Positions 1 through 6,618 of a DNA stretch of 7,644 nucleotides are shown one piece after another. The position numbers and the translations under genes were made by a program. How positions within the stretch are numbered: position 1 is the first letter of the stretch; every line of letters begins with the position of its first letter. The DNA comes from Candidatus Atribacteria bacterium (GTDB lineage Bacteria > Atribacterota > Atribacteria > Atribacterales > Atribacteraceae): assembly GCA_026390275.1 (NCBI GenBank), contig JAPLGF010000337.1, positions 1 to 7,644 of the forward strand, read 5' to 3'. The notes beneath the pieces are model-generated. The model was not told where the DNA came from. It searched no databases and saw only the letters and a program-made list of their open reading frames with translations.

Positions 1-272
1 TATTGCATGAGCACGCCCTGCCCGATGGACGCCATCGCTTGCTTGAAAGGAATGTCTTTCCTTTTTTGATGAAAACCCATCATGCTCATTCCACAGGCCA
101 TGGCACCAGAGGAAACCAATATGATTTTTTTCTGGAGTTGAAGGAGGGCAGAAATTTGACCGGCTAATTTTTGCAGGCGGTCGACATCCAGCTGGAAATC
201 CCTGACTAAAAGAGAACTTCCTACCTTGATGATAATCAAATGCGCGTTTTGAATGAACTCAGTGCGATTCAT
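1..272 (-). CDS. proB: Glutamate 5-kinase, N-terminal part (runs off the left edge)
   Basis: This is the start of gamma-glutamyl kinase, the cytoplasmic enzyme that phosphorylates glutamate with ATP in the first step of proline synthesis. Ninety codons are visible and the rest lies beyond base 1. The amino-acid-kinase fold is recognisable: the strand with the nucleotide-binding lysine reads IIIKVGSSLL (about residues 13-22), and the glycine-rich ILVSSGAMACG follows at about 51-61. The segment IPFKQAMASIGQGVLMQ (about 74-90) matches the family's conserved region. The ATG at 272-270 was chosen because MNRTEFIQNAHLIIIKVGSS begins where family members begin. It overlaps the last 14 bases of obg, and no good Shine-Dalgarno sequence precedes it, so translational coupling to obg is likely. 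proB after obg is a common order in clostridia-like genomes, where proA usually follows. No damage is seen in the visible part. Confidence 0.93.
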   Translation of the reverse strand, partial: MNRTEFIQNAHLIIIKVGSSLLVRDFQLDVDRLQKLAGQISALLQLQKKIILVSSGAMACGMSMMGFHQKRKDIPFKQAMASIGQGVLMQ

Positions 273-1327
273 CGGAAAAGGCAACGAGTTTTTTCCCCGT
301 CCAGAGGAATTTTTTCTCCCCAATTTCGACCTGACTTTGTGGTCGAAGAGTGTGAAAGTATTTCATGAAACCAGAATTGATCAGAGTTCGATTTAAAACG
401 CTTATGGCATCAGGCTCTTTCCAGTCGATTTCGGTTATCAGACGAGCGAGGTAGGGGGTGGAAAACCGGTACTCGCGAAGCGATACCTCATGGGACGTCA
501 ACATTCCCGATTCCGGGAACACATCCGCAAGAACGGTTTCGACCGGATGTTTTTCCAGGAAGAGAACAACGGCATCCAGGAGTCAACGGAGAACAATCCA
601 CACAGTGAAGAATCAACCGGGTCCGTTCCACATGCCGTAAAAATTCGAAACCTAGACCCGCGCCCTCGCTGGCTCCTTCGATGATTCCCGGGATATCGAC
701 CATGATAAACCGAAAAGAACGATGATCCACCACCCCCAAATAAGGCCGGAGGGTGGTAAACGGATAATCAGCGATCTGGGGACGGGCGGCACTCACCACG
801 GAAAGTAATGTGGACTTCCCGGCATTCGGCAACCCACTGATTCCGGCATCGGCGATGAGTTTGAGTTCCAATCGAATTTCACCGGCTTCCCCTTCTTCCC
901 CTTTTTCGGCGACACGGGGAGCCTGGTTTTCCGACGTGGCAAACGAGGCATTCCCCCGTCCTCCTCGCCCTCCCCGCACGATAACAACCTCCTGGCCATC
1001 CACCACCAGATCTGTCATGAGGACATTGCGAAGATGATCGAAAACCTGGGTTCCCACCGGTAGATCCAGAATCAAATCGCCACCCTTTTGACCAGATTGG
1101 TTCTTCTTTCGTCCCGGTTGACCGGAAGGAGCTTCATAACTTCGCTTCAGAGAGACATCATAAAGCGTTTTCTTGTGTTCCGAAGCACGCAATATAACGC
1201 TCCCTCCATCCCCGCCGGTACCACCGGCGGGACCTCCCCGGGGAACATACTTTTCCCGGAGAAAGCTAATAGCCCCATCTCCCCCTCGACCAGCGCGAAT
1301 TTTTAATGTGACCCGATCGACAAACAA
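259..1327 (-). pseudogene. obg: Obg/CgtA GTPase, broken by an internal deletion with frameshift
   Basis: Obg is a GTPase that binds the large ribosomal subunit late in assembly and is essential in most bacteria tested. The start is TTG at 1327, fixed by an upstream in-frame TGA, an AGAGG eight bases before it, and the canonical MFVDRVTLKIRAGRGGDG. Codons 1-247 give the glycine-rich Obg fold (about 1-158) and the first half of the G domain: G1 GLPNAGKS (165-172), PFTTL (189-193), G3 DIPG (211-214) and LRHVERTRLILHCVD. After Pro247 (about base 587) this frame continues as unrelated sequence and stops near 488. Homology resumes in another frame at about 582 with LLDAVVLFLEKHP, the end of the G domain. 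It then runs through a C-terminal OCT domain (YLARLITEIDW to EIGEKKFLWTG) to a TGA at 259. The roughly 70 residues with the G4 NKxD and G5 motifs are absent. Neither fragment should be a working GTPase. Real lesion or assembly error cannot be told apart here. Confidence 0.93.
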
Positions 1328-1338
1328 TCATGAACCTC

Positions 1339-1614
1339 TTATTCTGCTGTTTTTACAGCCGGTATTTCCGAAAGAATGGATATGTATTTCCGGTTGGCCC
1401 GGTCATGAAAGACAACGTAACCTGGTTTCAAAGCAAAAAGGGTATAATCTTTCCCGGTCCCCACGTTCAAACCTGGTTTGATGGACGTTCCGGTTTGTCT
1501 AACAATGATGCTTCCCGCATCGACATACTGACCGCCATATTTTTTTACTCCTCGGCGCTGGGCATTGCTGTCCCGTCCGTTTTTACCACTTCCACCTGCT
1601 TTTTTATGTGCCAT
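1339..1614 (-). CDS. rpmA: 50S ribosomal protein L27
   Basis: L27 sits beside the peptidyl-transferase centre of the large subunit, where its flexible N-terminus reaches towards the P-site tRNA. The 91-residue product begins MAHKKAGGSGKNGRDS and continues with QRRGVKKYGGQ and the IIVRQTGT core, all characteristic of the family, and the length is normal. The ATG at 1614 is preceded directly by GGAGAG and, 12 bases upstream, by AGAGAGG. It has no N-terminal extension of the kind removed by the Prp (YsxB) protease in most Bacillota and some other groups, and no ysxB lies upstream. It is the only intact gene between the damaged rplU and obg. The obg start codon follows its TAA stop after 11 bases, and the obg Shine-Dalgarno overlaps that stop. 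Confidence 0.98.
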   Translation of the reverse strand: MAHKKAGGSGKNGRDSNAQRRGVKKYGGQYVDAGSIIVRQTGTSIKPGLNVGTGKDYTLFALKPGYVVFHDRANRKYISILSEIPAVKTAE

Positions 1615-1637
1615 CTCTCCACGCCACCTCTCTGCTC

Positions 1638-1739
1638 TTACCCGAGCGATTGGATCTTGACCAGGGTCATATTTTGACGGTGTCCCAGGCTTTTCCGGTA
1701 TTTCACTTTGGGTTTGTATTTAAAAACCAGTATTAAACC
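1638..1739 (-). pseudogene. rplU: 50S ribosomal protein L21, C-terminal remnant only
   Basis: L21 is a 23S rRNA-binding protein of the large subunit, usually about 103 residues. Only the last 33 codons are present. They read LVFKYKPKVKYRKSLGHRQ followed by NMTLVKIQSLG and a TAA at 1638, matching the conserved C-terminal part of the family (KY..RKxxGHRQ..T.VKI). Extending the frame upstream gives a short stretch unlike L21 and then a TGA near 1787. No ATG or ribosome-binding site lies in front of the fragment. The rng stop codon is at 1756-1754, only about 14 bases before the L21-like sequence begins, so about 70 N-terminal codons and the start signals are missing. The position between rng and rpmA is where a normal rplU sits in this gene order. 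Since L21 is nearly universal, this is either an assembly or deletion artefact, or another copy exists. Confidence 0.88.
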
Positions 1740-1753
1740 AGAGGACAAAAGGA

Positions 1754-3238
1754 TCAGGGGACAGTTTCCAGTCGTTCTTTGATTTCATTTTCTCCCACCC
1801 CGATAATACTGTATCTGCGCGGTGGAAGTAAAGGATCGATTTTCCAGATGAACTCCCTTCCCAATATCTTCTTTAAATTGAAAAGAAACGAACTTCCATT
1901 GTCCTGTAGATAGGTTCCCAGCTCTTCTCCCACCACAAACCCGATTTTGGTGGAAGTGGTATTCCGACAAATTTCCTCGATTTTTCGTAGAAAGTTGATG
2001 GCAATGGTTTCTAAAGAAGGAATCCGGCCTTCCCCCTGACAACAACGACAGGATTCACAGAGAATGGCATCCAAATTTTTCCTTACCCGTTTCCGTGTCA
2101 TCTCCACCAAACCAAGTTCACTCATTTCAACGACACTGGAACGAGTCCGGTCCCGGGAAAGAGATTCTTCCAGAGCACGAACCACCTGTTTCTGATGTTC
2201 CTTTTTCCCCATATCGATAAAATCGATCAAGATGATTCCACCAAAATCTCTCAGTCGAACCTGCCGGGCGATTTCTTCCGCTGCTTCCAGATTGGTTTTA
2301 AGTATGGTTTCCTGGAGATCTTTTTTCCCAACATACTTTCCGGTATTGACATCGATCACTGTCATCGCTTCGGTCCGATCAAAAACCAGATATCCTCCGC
2401 TTCGCAGCCAAACCTTACGGCTGAGTGCCTTTTCCAATTCTCTTCCCAACCCGAAATGGTCAAAGATATTCTCCCGACTTTCAAACAACTTGATCCGATT
2501 CACCAGTCGAGGGGTGACCGACTCGACAAAGTCTTTCAGCTTTTGAAACCCGAAATAGGAATTGATCCAGATTTATGCCACTTCATCATCAACCACGTCC
2601 CGCACCAGGGTATAAATGAGACTAGCCTCTTCATAAAGGACAGAAGGAGCGCTGAGGAGTTCCGATTTCTTCTGAATACGGTTCCATAATCGAATCAGGG
2701 ATTCGATATCTTCCTTGATCTCTTCGTGGCTCTTACTTTCTGCCACCGTCCGGACGATCACACCCATGTTGTCTGGTTTAATTTTTTCCACCAGTTTCTT
2801 CAGTTTATCCCGTTCCTCCGGCGAGGAGATACGATGAGAGACCCCCACCGAATTCATGCCAGGCATGAGCACCACATAACGACCAGGAAGAGTGATCTTG
2901 GTGGTAACGCGAGCTCCCTTCGTCCCCATCGGTTCCTTCGCCACCTGGACGATGATCTCCTGTCCCGGTTTCAAAATCTGCTCAATGGTTTTTGTTTTCC
3001 CCTTTTCATCGAAAAGAATATCTCCTATGAATAAAAAAGCATTTTTATCGAATCCGGTATTCACAAAAGCCGATTGAATACCGGGAAGAACATTTTCCAC
3101 CATTCCTTTAAATATATTTCCTGCCAACCGTGATTCGGTCACTCTCTCAAAGAAAAACTCTACGACTCGTCCATTTTCTAAGAGTGCAGCTCGTACCTCG
3201 ACTTCCGACATATCGATGATAATATCTTTCTTCAACAC
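1754..3238 (-). pseudogene. rng: Ribonuclease G/E family endoribonuclease, interrupted by an in-frame stop
   Basis: RNase G/E enzymes cut single-stranded AU-rich RNA in mRNA decay and rRNA 5' maturation. The frame is continuous over 495 codons, a normal length, except for a TAA at codon 222 (2575-2573) after RDVVDDEVA. Before it lies the N-terminal part with the S1-type RNA-binding domain (about residues 35-125; NIFKGMVENVLPGIQSAFV, NAFLFIGD). After it come EKALSRKVWLRSGGYLVFD, the metal-binding aspartates in TVIDVNTGKYVG (Asp296) and LIDFIDM (Asp339), and the cysteine Zn-link CESCRCCQGEGR (394-405). The truncated 221-residue product would lack all catalytic residues. One base change from AAA, CAA or GAA would explain the TAA. 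The start is GTG 3238 or TTG 3235; GGAGGG at 3248-3243 gives four or seven bases of spacing. Other genes here also end in TAA, so stop reassignment is unlikely. The C-terminus ends beside the rplU lesion and may be slightly altered. Confidence 0.9.
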
Positions 3239-3242
3239 CAGA

Positions 3243-3248
3243 CCCTCC
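3243..3248 (-). promoter_or_regulatory. Shine-Dalgarno sequence of rng
   Basis: GGAGGG lies in the short gap after the DUF2344 gene stop (TGA at 3252). It is four bases from the GTG at 3238 and seven from the TTG at 3235. Spacing favours the TTG, although both give a protein beginning (M)LKKDIIID, differing by one residue. Confidence 0.6.
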
Positions 3249-3251
3249 GAT

Positions 3252-3857
3252 TCAACATCGAAAACAAATCTCTTCTTTAATAATAATAATACCTATGGGG
3301 TCACCCCATAAATGGGGATGGTTTTCCTGGATACAGGAAATAATTTTCCGGGGATTCATTAACATTCTTTTACCCCTAAAAAAGCATGATACCATATATT
3401 GATCTTTTCTCCGGGTATCAACTGAAAAAAGTTCCAGATCATCAAGAAGCCACTCCGATGGATAATTTACTTCTCCACTGGTTCGGGGAAAAAAAAAGGA
3501 ATAACGAATTTTTTCCATCGATTGCATCAAACTGGGCATTCCGGGTGGGATCTGAGTGATTTCCATCACCTGCATTTCGGGTGGAAGTTCATGATTACAG
3601 TCATGGAGGAAGGCGTCCAGCATGATTTCTTCGGCAAAAATCATTTCCAGGAATTCTGCCCGGCTTTCAATACCAAGAGCGGTGGCCGGTCCAAAAGAAA
3701 GGAGCGGTCGCGGGTTGAAACCCTGGGAAAACAGGATCGGGAGTTTCGCCCGTCTCAGTACCCGGTCCCACAACCGATTGAGATCCAGTTGAGAAATAAG
3801 GTGAAAGGGATGAAGTTTGATCTGTCGAAGTCGGTAACGAAAAGATGATGGAGTCAT
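3252..3857 (-). CDS. DUF2344 / TIGR03936 family protein, partner of the radical SAM protein
   Basis: This 201-residue protein matches the radical-SAM-linked DUF2344 family. Its role is not established. The N-terminal half is characteristic: FRYRLRQIKLHPFHLISQLDLNRLW (about 6-30), RVLRRAKLPILFSQGFNPRPLLSF (about 32-55), then an ALGIES motif and LPPEMQVMEITQIPPGMPSL. The chosen ATG (3857-3855) overlaps the radical SAM stop as ATGA, which suggests coupled translation. An ATG at 3875 and a GTG at 3866 are in frame upstream, and GGAGG sits immediately before 3857, unusually close, so the start is uncertain by a few residues. Family members are often fused to, or directly follow, TIGR03960 proteins, consistent with a shared task. 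The part after residue 120 is only weakly recognisable. It seems 20-25 residues shorter than the family I recall, which may be natural variation. Confidence 0.88.
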   Translation of the reverse strand: MTPSSFRYRLRQIKLHPFHLISQLDLNRLWDRVLRRAKLPILFSQGFNPRPLLSFGPATALGIESRAEFLEMIFAEEIMLDAFLHDCNHELPPEMQVMEITQIPPGMPSLMQSMEKIRYSFFFPRTSGEVNYPSEWLLDDLELFSVDTRRKDQYMVSCFFRGKRMLMNPRKIISCIQENHPHLWGDPIGIIIIKEEICFRC

Positions 3858-5542
3858 CCTCCACACACCCCGCATTGCAGGCAGGTATCCGGCTGGGAAC
3901 ACATCATACTGGTTTCTTGCCTTATGGCTTTTTCCCATTCCGAAAAAAGGTACGCTTTCTCCACCCCACAAGAAATGTGTTCCCAGGGAAACACCTCTTT
4001 TGGACCCCGGGTTCGACGGGCATAGAAACTCATGTCATTTCCCTGAAACTCCGACCAGTGGAAACGAACCGACCGACCCTCCTTGCGAAGAAGGGATTGC
4101 AGGAGATGGATTTTTTCATTCAAAACATCAAAATCATCCTGCGGAACCCATTGAAAAGGAGTGTGAGGCTTGGGGACAAAAGCGGTGACGCTGGAATGAA
4201 TGGTTACCTTTTTTCCCGCCGACCGTTTCCCAATTTTCAATCCTTCACTCACCAGGCGAGCGATGCCTCGCACGTCATCTTCCGTCTCTTCCGGAAGACC
4301 GATCATAAAGTAGAGTTTCACCTCTTCCCACCCATGGAGAAAAACCTGTTCCAGGGTCAAGAGGATTTCCATATCGGTCAACCCTTTGTTGATGATCCGG
4401 CGCAAACGATCCGTTCCCGCCTCCGGAGCAAAGGTTAACCCACTTTTCCGAACCCGTTGCAAGCTCTCGGCAATTTTTATCGAAAAAGCATTCATCCGCA
4501 GGGAGGGAAGGGAAATATTGATTTTTTGGGATGCAAAATACCGGGAGAGGTCCTGGATAATCTCTTCAATTTGAGAATGGTCGGTACTGCTGAGCGACAA
4601 CAACGAAAGTTCTTCGTATCCCGATGTGGTCATGAGTTTTTTGGAAAGATCCACAATTTTTTCTTTCGAACGTTCCCGGTGAGGACGGTAAATCATCCCG
4701 GCCTGACAGAAACGGCACCCCCGGGTACACCCGCGGGCGATTTCCACCGGAACCCGATCATGGACAATACCGATATAGGGAACCAGGATGGTTTCCGGAT
4801 AGGGTGAGTCATCAAAATTGTTTACCCATCTTTTATTAACGGGAAGAGGGGCATTTTTCCCCCGTGATTCAATAGATGAAATCACTCCACTCTGATGATA
4901 GTGAATTTCATAGAAAGAAGGGACATAGACCCCCTCTATCTGAGCCAGCTCCCGAAGCATATCATCTTTTTTCATCTCTCTGACCGAACGATAGACATCC
5001 ACCAGCTCGGGGAATGCTTCTTCTGCTTCTCCAATAAGGAAGAGATCAAAAAAAGGGGCAATGGGTTCCGGATTATAGACCGCCGGTCCTCCACCAACGA
5101 TGAGAGGAAATTCGCTTTCTCTCTCTTGACTATAGAAAGGAATACCGGCTAAATCCAGAAAGTAGAGGATGTTGCTGAAATTCAACTCCGTCTGAACGCT
5201 CAGTCCCACTATGTCAAACGAAGCCACCGTTCTTTTTGTTTCTAAAGAAAAGAGAGGGATGTGGTGTGCTTTCAGGAAATCCCCCATATCCGGCCAGGGA
5301 ACAAATACTCGTTCGGCTTGCACCCCGGGAAGAACATTCAAAACATGGTACAGTATTTTGAGCCCCACATGAGACATGCCAATTTCGTAAATATCGGGGA
5401 AACCAAGAGCAATGGAACAATCGACATCCTGGCTCCTTTTGATGACCATATTCCACTCTCGTCCGATATAGCGGGCTGGTTTGGTGACCTGCAAAATCTG
5501 GTTGTCCTGCAAGAACTGGGTCTCGACCTGCTCCGAATTCAT
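3854..5542 (-). CDS. B12-binding-type radical SAM protein (TIGR03960 family), function unknown
   Basis: The 562-residue product has a cobalamin-binding-like N-terminal domain: RYIGREWN (24-31), FPDIYEIGMSHVGLKILY (48-65) and GGGPAVYNPEPIAPFFDLFLIGEAEE (150-175). A radical SAM domain follows, with its [4Fe-4S] cysteines in ARGCTRGCRFCQAG (Cys272, Cys276, Cys279) and FAPEAGTDRLRRIINKG (371-387). The C-terminus is cysteine-rich (CLQCGVCGG), as in the family. The reaction is unknown; its constant company of rng, rplU and rpmA suggests RNA or ribosome work, which is inference. The ATG at 5542 has GGGAGG nine bases upstream and overlaps the rodA stop as ATGA. One oddity: between FHW (495-497) and FYARRTRGPKEVFPWEHI, I miss the RGDRRLG and FDGW motifs usually found here, about 45 residues. 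The frame is kept, so a protein is made, but it may be an internal deletion. Confidence 0.92.
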   Translation of the reverse strand: MNSEQVETQFLQDNQILQVTKPARYIGREWNMVIKRSQDVDCSIALGFPDIYEIGMSHVGLKILYHVLNVLPGVQAERVFVPWPDMGDFLKAHHIPLFSLETKRTVASFDIVGLSVQTELNFSNILYFLDLAGIPFYSQERESEFPLIVGGGPAVYNPEPIAPFFDLFLIGEAEEAFPELVDVYRSVREMKKDDMLRELAQIEGVYVPSFYEIHYHQSGVISSIESRGKNAPLPVNKRWVNNFDDSPYPETILVPYIGIVHDRVPVEIARGCTRGCRFCQAGMIYRPHRERSKEKIVDLSKKLMTTSGYEELSLLSLSSTDHSQIEEIIQDLSRYFASQKINISLPSLRMNAFSIKIAESLQRVRKSGLTFAPEAGTDRLRRIINKGLTDMEILLTLEQVFLHGWEEVKLYFMIGLPEETEDDVRGIARLVSEGLKIGKRSAGKKVTIHSSVTAFVPKPHTPFQWVPQDDFDVLNEKIHLLQSLLRKEGRSVRFHWSEFQGNDMSFYARRTRGPKEVFPWEHISCGVEKAYLFSEWEKAIRQETSMMCSQPDTCLQCGVCGG

Positions 5543-6618
5543 TGCTCGCTTCCTCCCGCTTTCGCAATATTCCAAACGATCCCCATGGCCACCATGTTGA
5601 TGAGAAGGGAACTCCCTCCATAGCTGACAAATGGGAGCGGAATTCCGGTGACGGGCATAACACCCATATTCATCCCGATGTTGATCGTGGTTTGAAAAAT
5701 AAACATGATCCCGAACAGTGATGCCAATATCTTCCCTTCCAGGTCAGGAGCTTCTCTTCCAATCCGTAATATCACCCAGATCAGGAAAAGAAAAAGGGTG
5801 ACCATCAGTATACCACCGACAAACCCAAGCTGTTCACACCAGGCGGCAAAAATAAAATCGGTATACCGGGCGGGCAGGAAACGGAGCTGAGATTGGGTTC
5901 CTAAAAGCCAGCCTTTCCCCAAAATACCACCTCCCCCGATGGCAATTTGAGATTGCAGGACATTATAACCGGTTCCCAGGGGATCTGATTGGGGAGAAAG
6001 AAAGGATAGGAGTCGATTCTTCTGATAATCCTTGAGAAAAGGCCAGGAGAGTGGAAAGAACACCCCGAAAAAGGCAAAAACAGCTAAAAATTTTTTCCAG
6101 TGGAAACCAGAGCAATACAACGCAGCAAACCAGAGAATGAGAATCACCAAAGAGGTCCCCAAGTCTGGTTCTACAAAGATGAGAAAGACCGGAAGAATAG
6201 TGAAAAAGAATGATTGAATCATCAATTTCCAGCTTCCATATGCATCAATGCTCCGACTGAAAAGAGCAGAAAGAAAAATGGCAAAAGCCACTTTGGAGAA
6301 TTCCGATGGTTGAACGGAACGGGAAAGAATCCACCGCTTGGCGCCAGTCTCATCTCCATTTCCAAAAACCAACACCCCGGCCAGAGATACGATGATAAAA
6401 AAATAGATAATCCACTCCAGCTTAAGGAACCAGTGATAATCAATCCGGCTCACCAAAAAAAAGACCAGCCAGCTCAAAAGACACCAGATCACCTGTCGAC
6501 CAAAAAAACTACCGCCCAAAAAACCACTGGACCGCAGGGGATCAGAACTATAGACAGCCATTATTCCAACTGAACAGAGGGAGAGAAGTATGAGAAGAAA
6601 CAGTTTAACGAGTTTCAT
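5539..6618 (-). CDS. rodA: Rod-shape-determining peptidoglycan glycosyltransferase RodA (SEDS family)
   Basis: RodA is the SEDS-family membrane enzyme that polymerises lipid II into glycan strands during elongation, working with PBP2. The 359-residue product is of normal length and consists largely of membrane-spanning segments, beginning with KLFLLILLSLCSVGIMAVYSS. Family signatures are present: GAKRWI (92-97), QPSEFSK (103-109), EPDLGTS (150-156), the catalytic-type aspartate in ARYTDFIFA (Asp254), and the C-terminal PVTGIPLPFVSYGGSS (322-337). The open frame runs further upstream, but that part overlaps mrdA and has no membrane-protein character. The ATG at 6618 (MKLVKLFLLI) gives the usual N-terminus and overlaps the mrdA end by 14 bases. 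No strong Shine-Dalgarno is seen, consistent with coupling to mrdA. The TGA stop overlaps the next gene's ATG. No damage is seen. Confidence 0.97.
   Translation of the reverse strand: MKLVKLFLLILLSLCSVGIMAVYSSDPLRSSGFLGGSFFGRQVIWCLLSWLVFFLVSRIDYHWFLKLEWIIYFFIIVSLAGVLVFGNGDETGAKRWILSRSVQPSEFSKVAFAIFLSALFSRSIDAYGSWKLMIQSFFFTILPVFLIFVEPDLGTSLVILILWFAALYCSGFHWKKFLAVFAFFGVFFPLSWPFLKDYQKNRLLSFLSPQSDPLGTGYNVLQSQIAIGGGGILGKGWLLGTQSQLRFLPARYTDFIFAAWCEQLGFVGGILMVTLFLFLIWVILRIGREAPDLEGKILASLFGIMFIFQTTINIGMNMGVMPVTGIPLPFVSYGGSSLLINMVAMGIVWNIAKAGGSEQ
5552..5557 (-). promoter_or_regulatory. Shine-Dalgarno sequence of the radical SAM gene
   Basis: GGGAGG lies inside the last codons of rodA, nine bases before the ATG at 5542. 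It supports that ATG over longer in-frame readings and allows reinitiation at the ATGA overlap. Confidence 0.7.

Noticed and set aside
1330..1677. Plus-strand open frames, such as one opposite rpmA/rplU and a longer one at 2195-2689 opposite rng
   Set aside because: They are antisense shadows of family-like minus-strand genes, with no recognisable domains and no independent start signals.
1754..2503. Separate downstream gene starting at the GTG near 2503
   Set aside because: It is in the same frame as the rng 5' part and continues the same protein family without a gap. No Shine-Dalgarno supports an independent start.
2573..2575. TAA in rng as a reassigned or recoded sense codon
   Set aside because: rpmA, mrdA and the rplU remnant end in TAA at the expected places, so TAA is a stop here, and no recoding signal is visible.
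3294..3310. Perfect odd-centred palindrome TATGGGGT-C-ACCCCATA
   Set aside because: It lies inside the DUF2344 coding frame (LWGDPIG), has no U-tract on the transcribed strand, and rng continues 13 bases after that gene. It is not a terminator, and no known operator matches.
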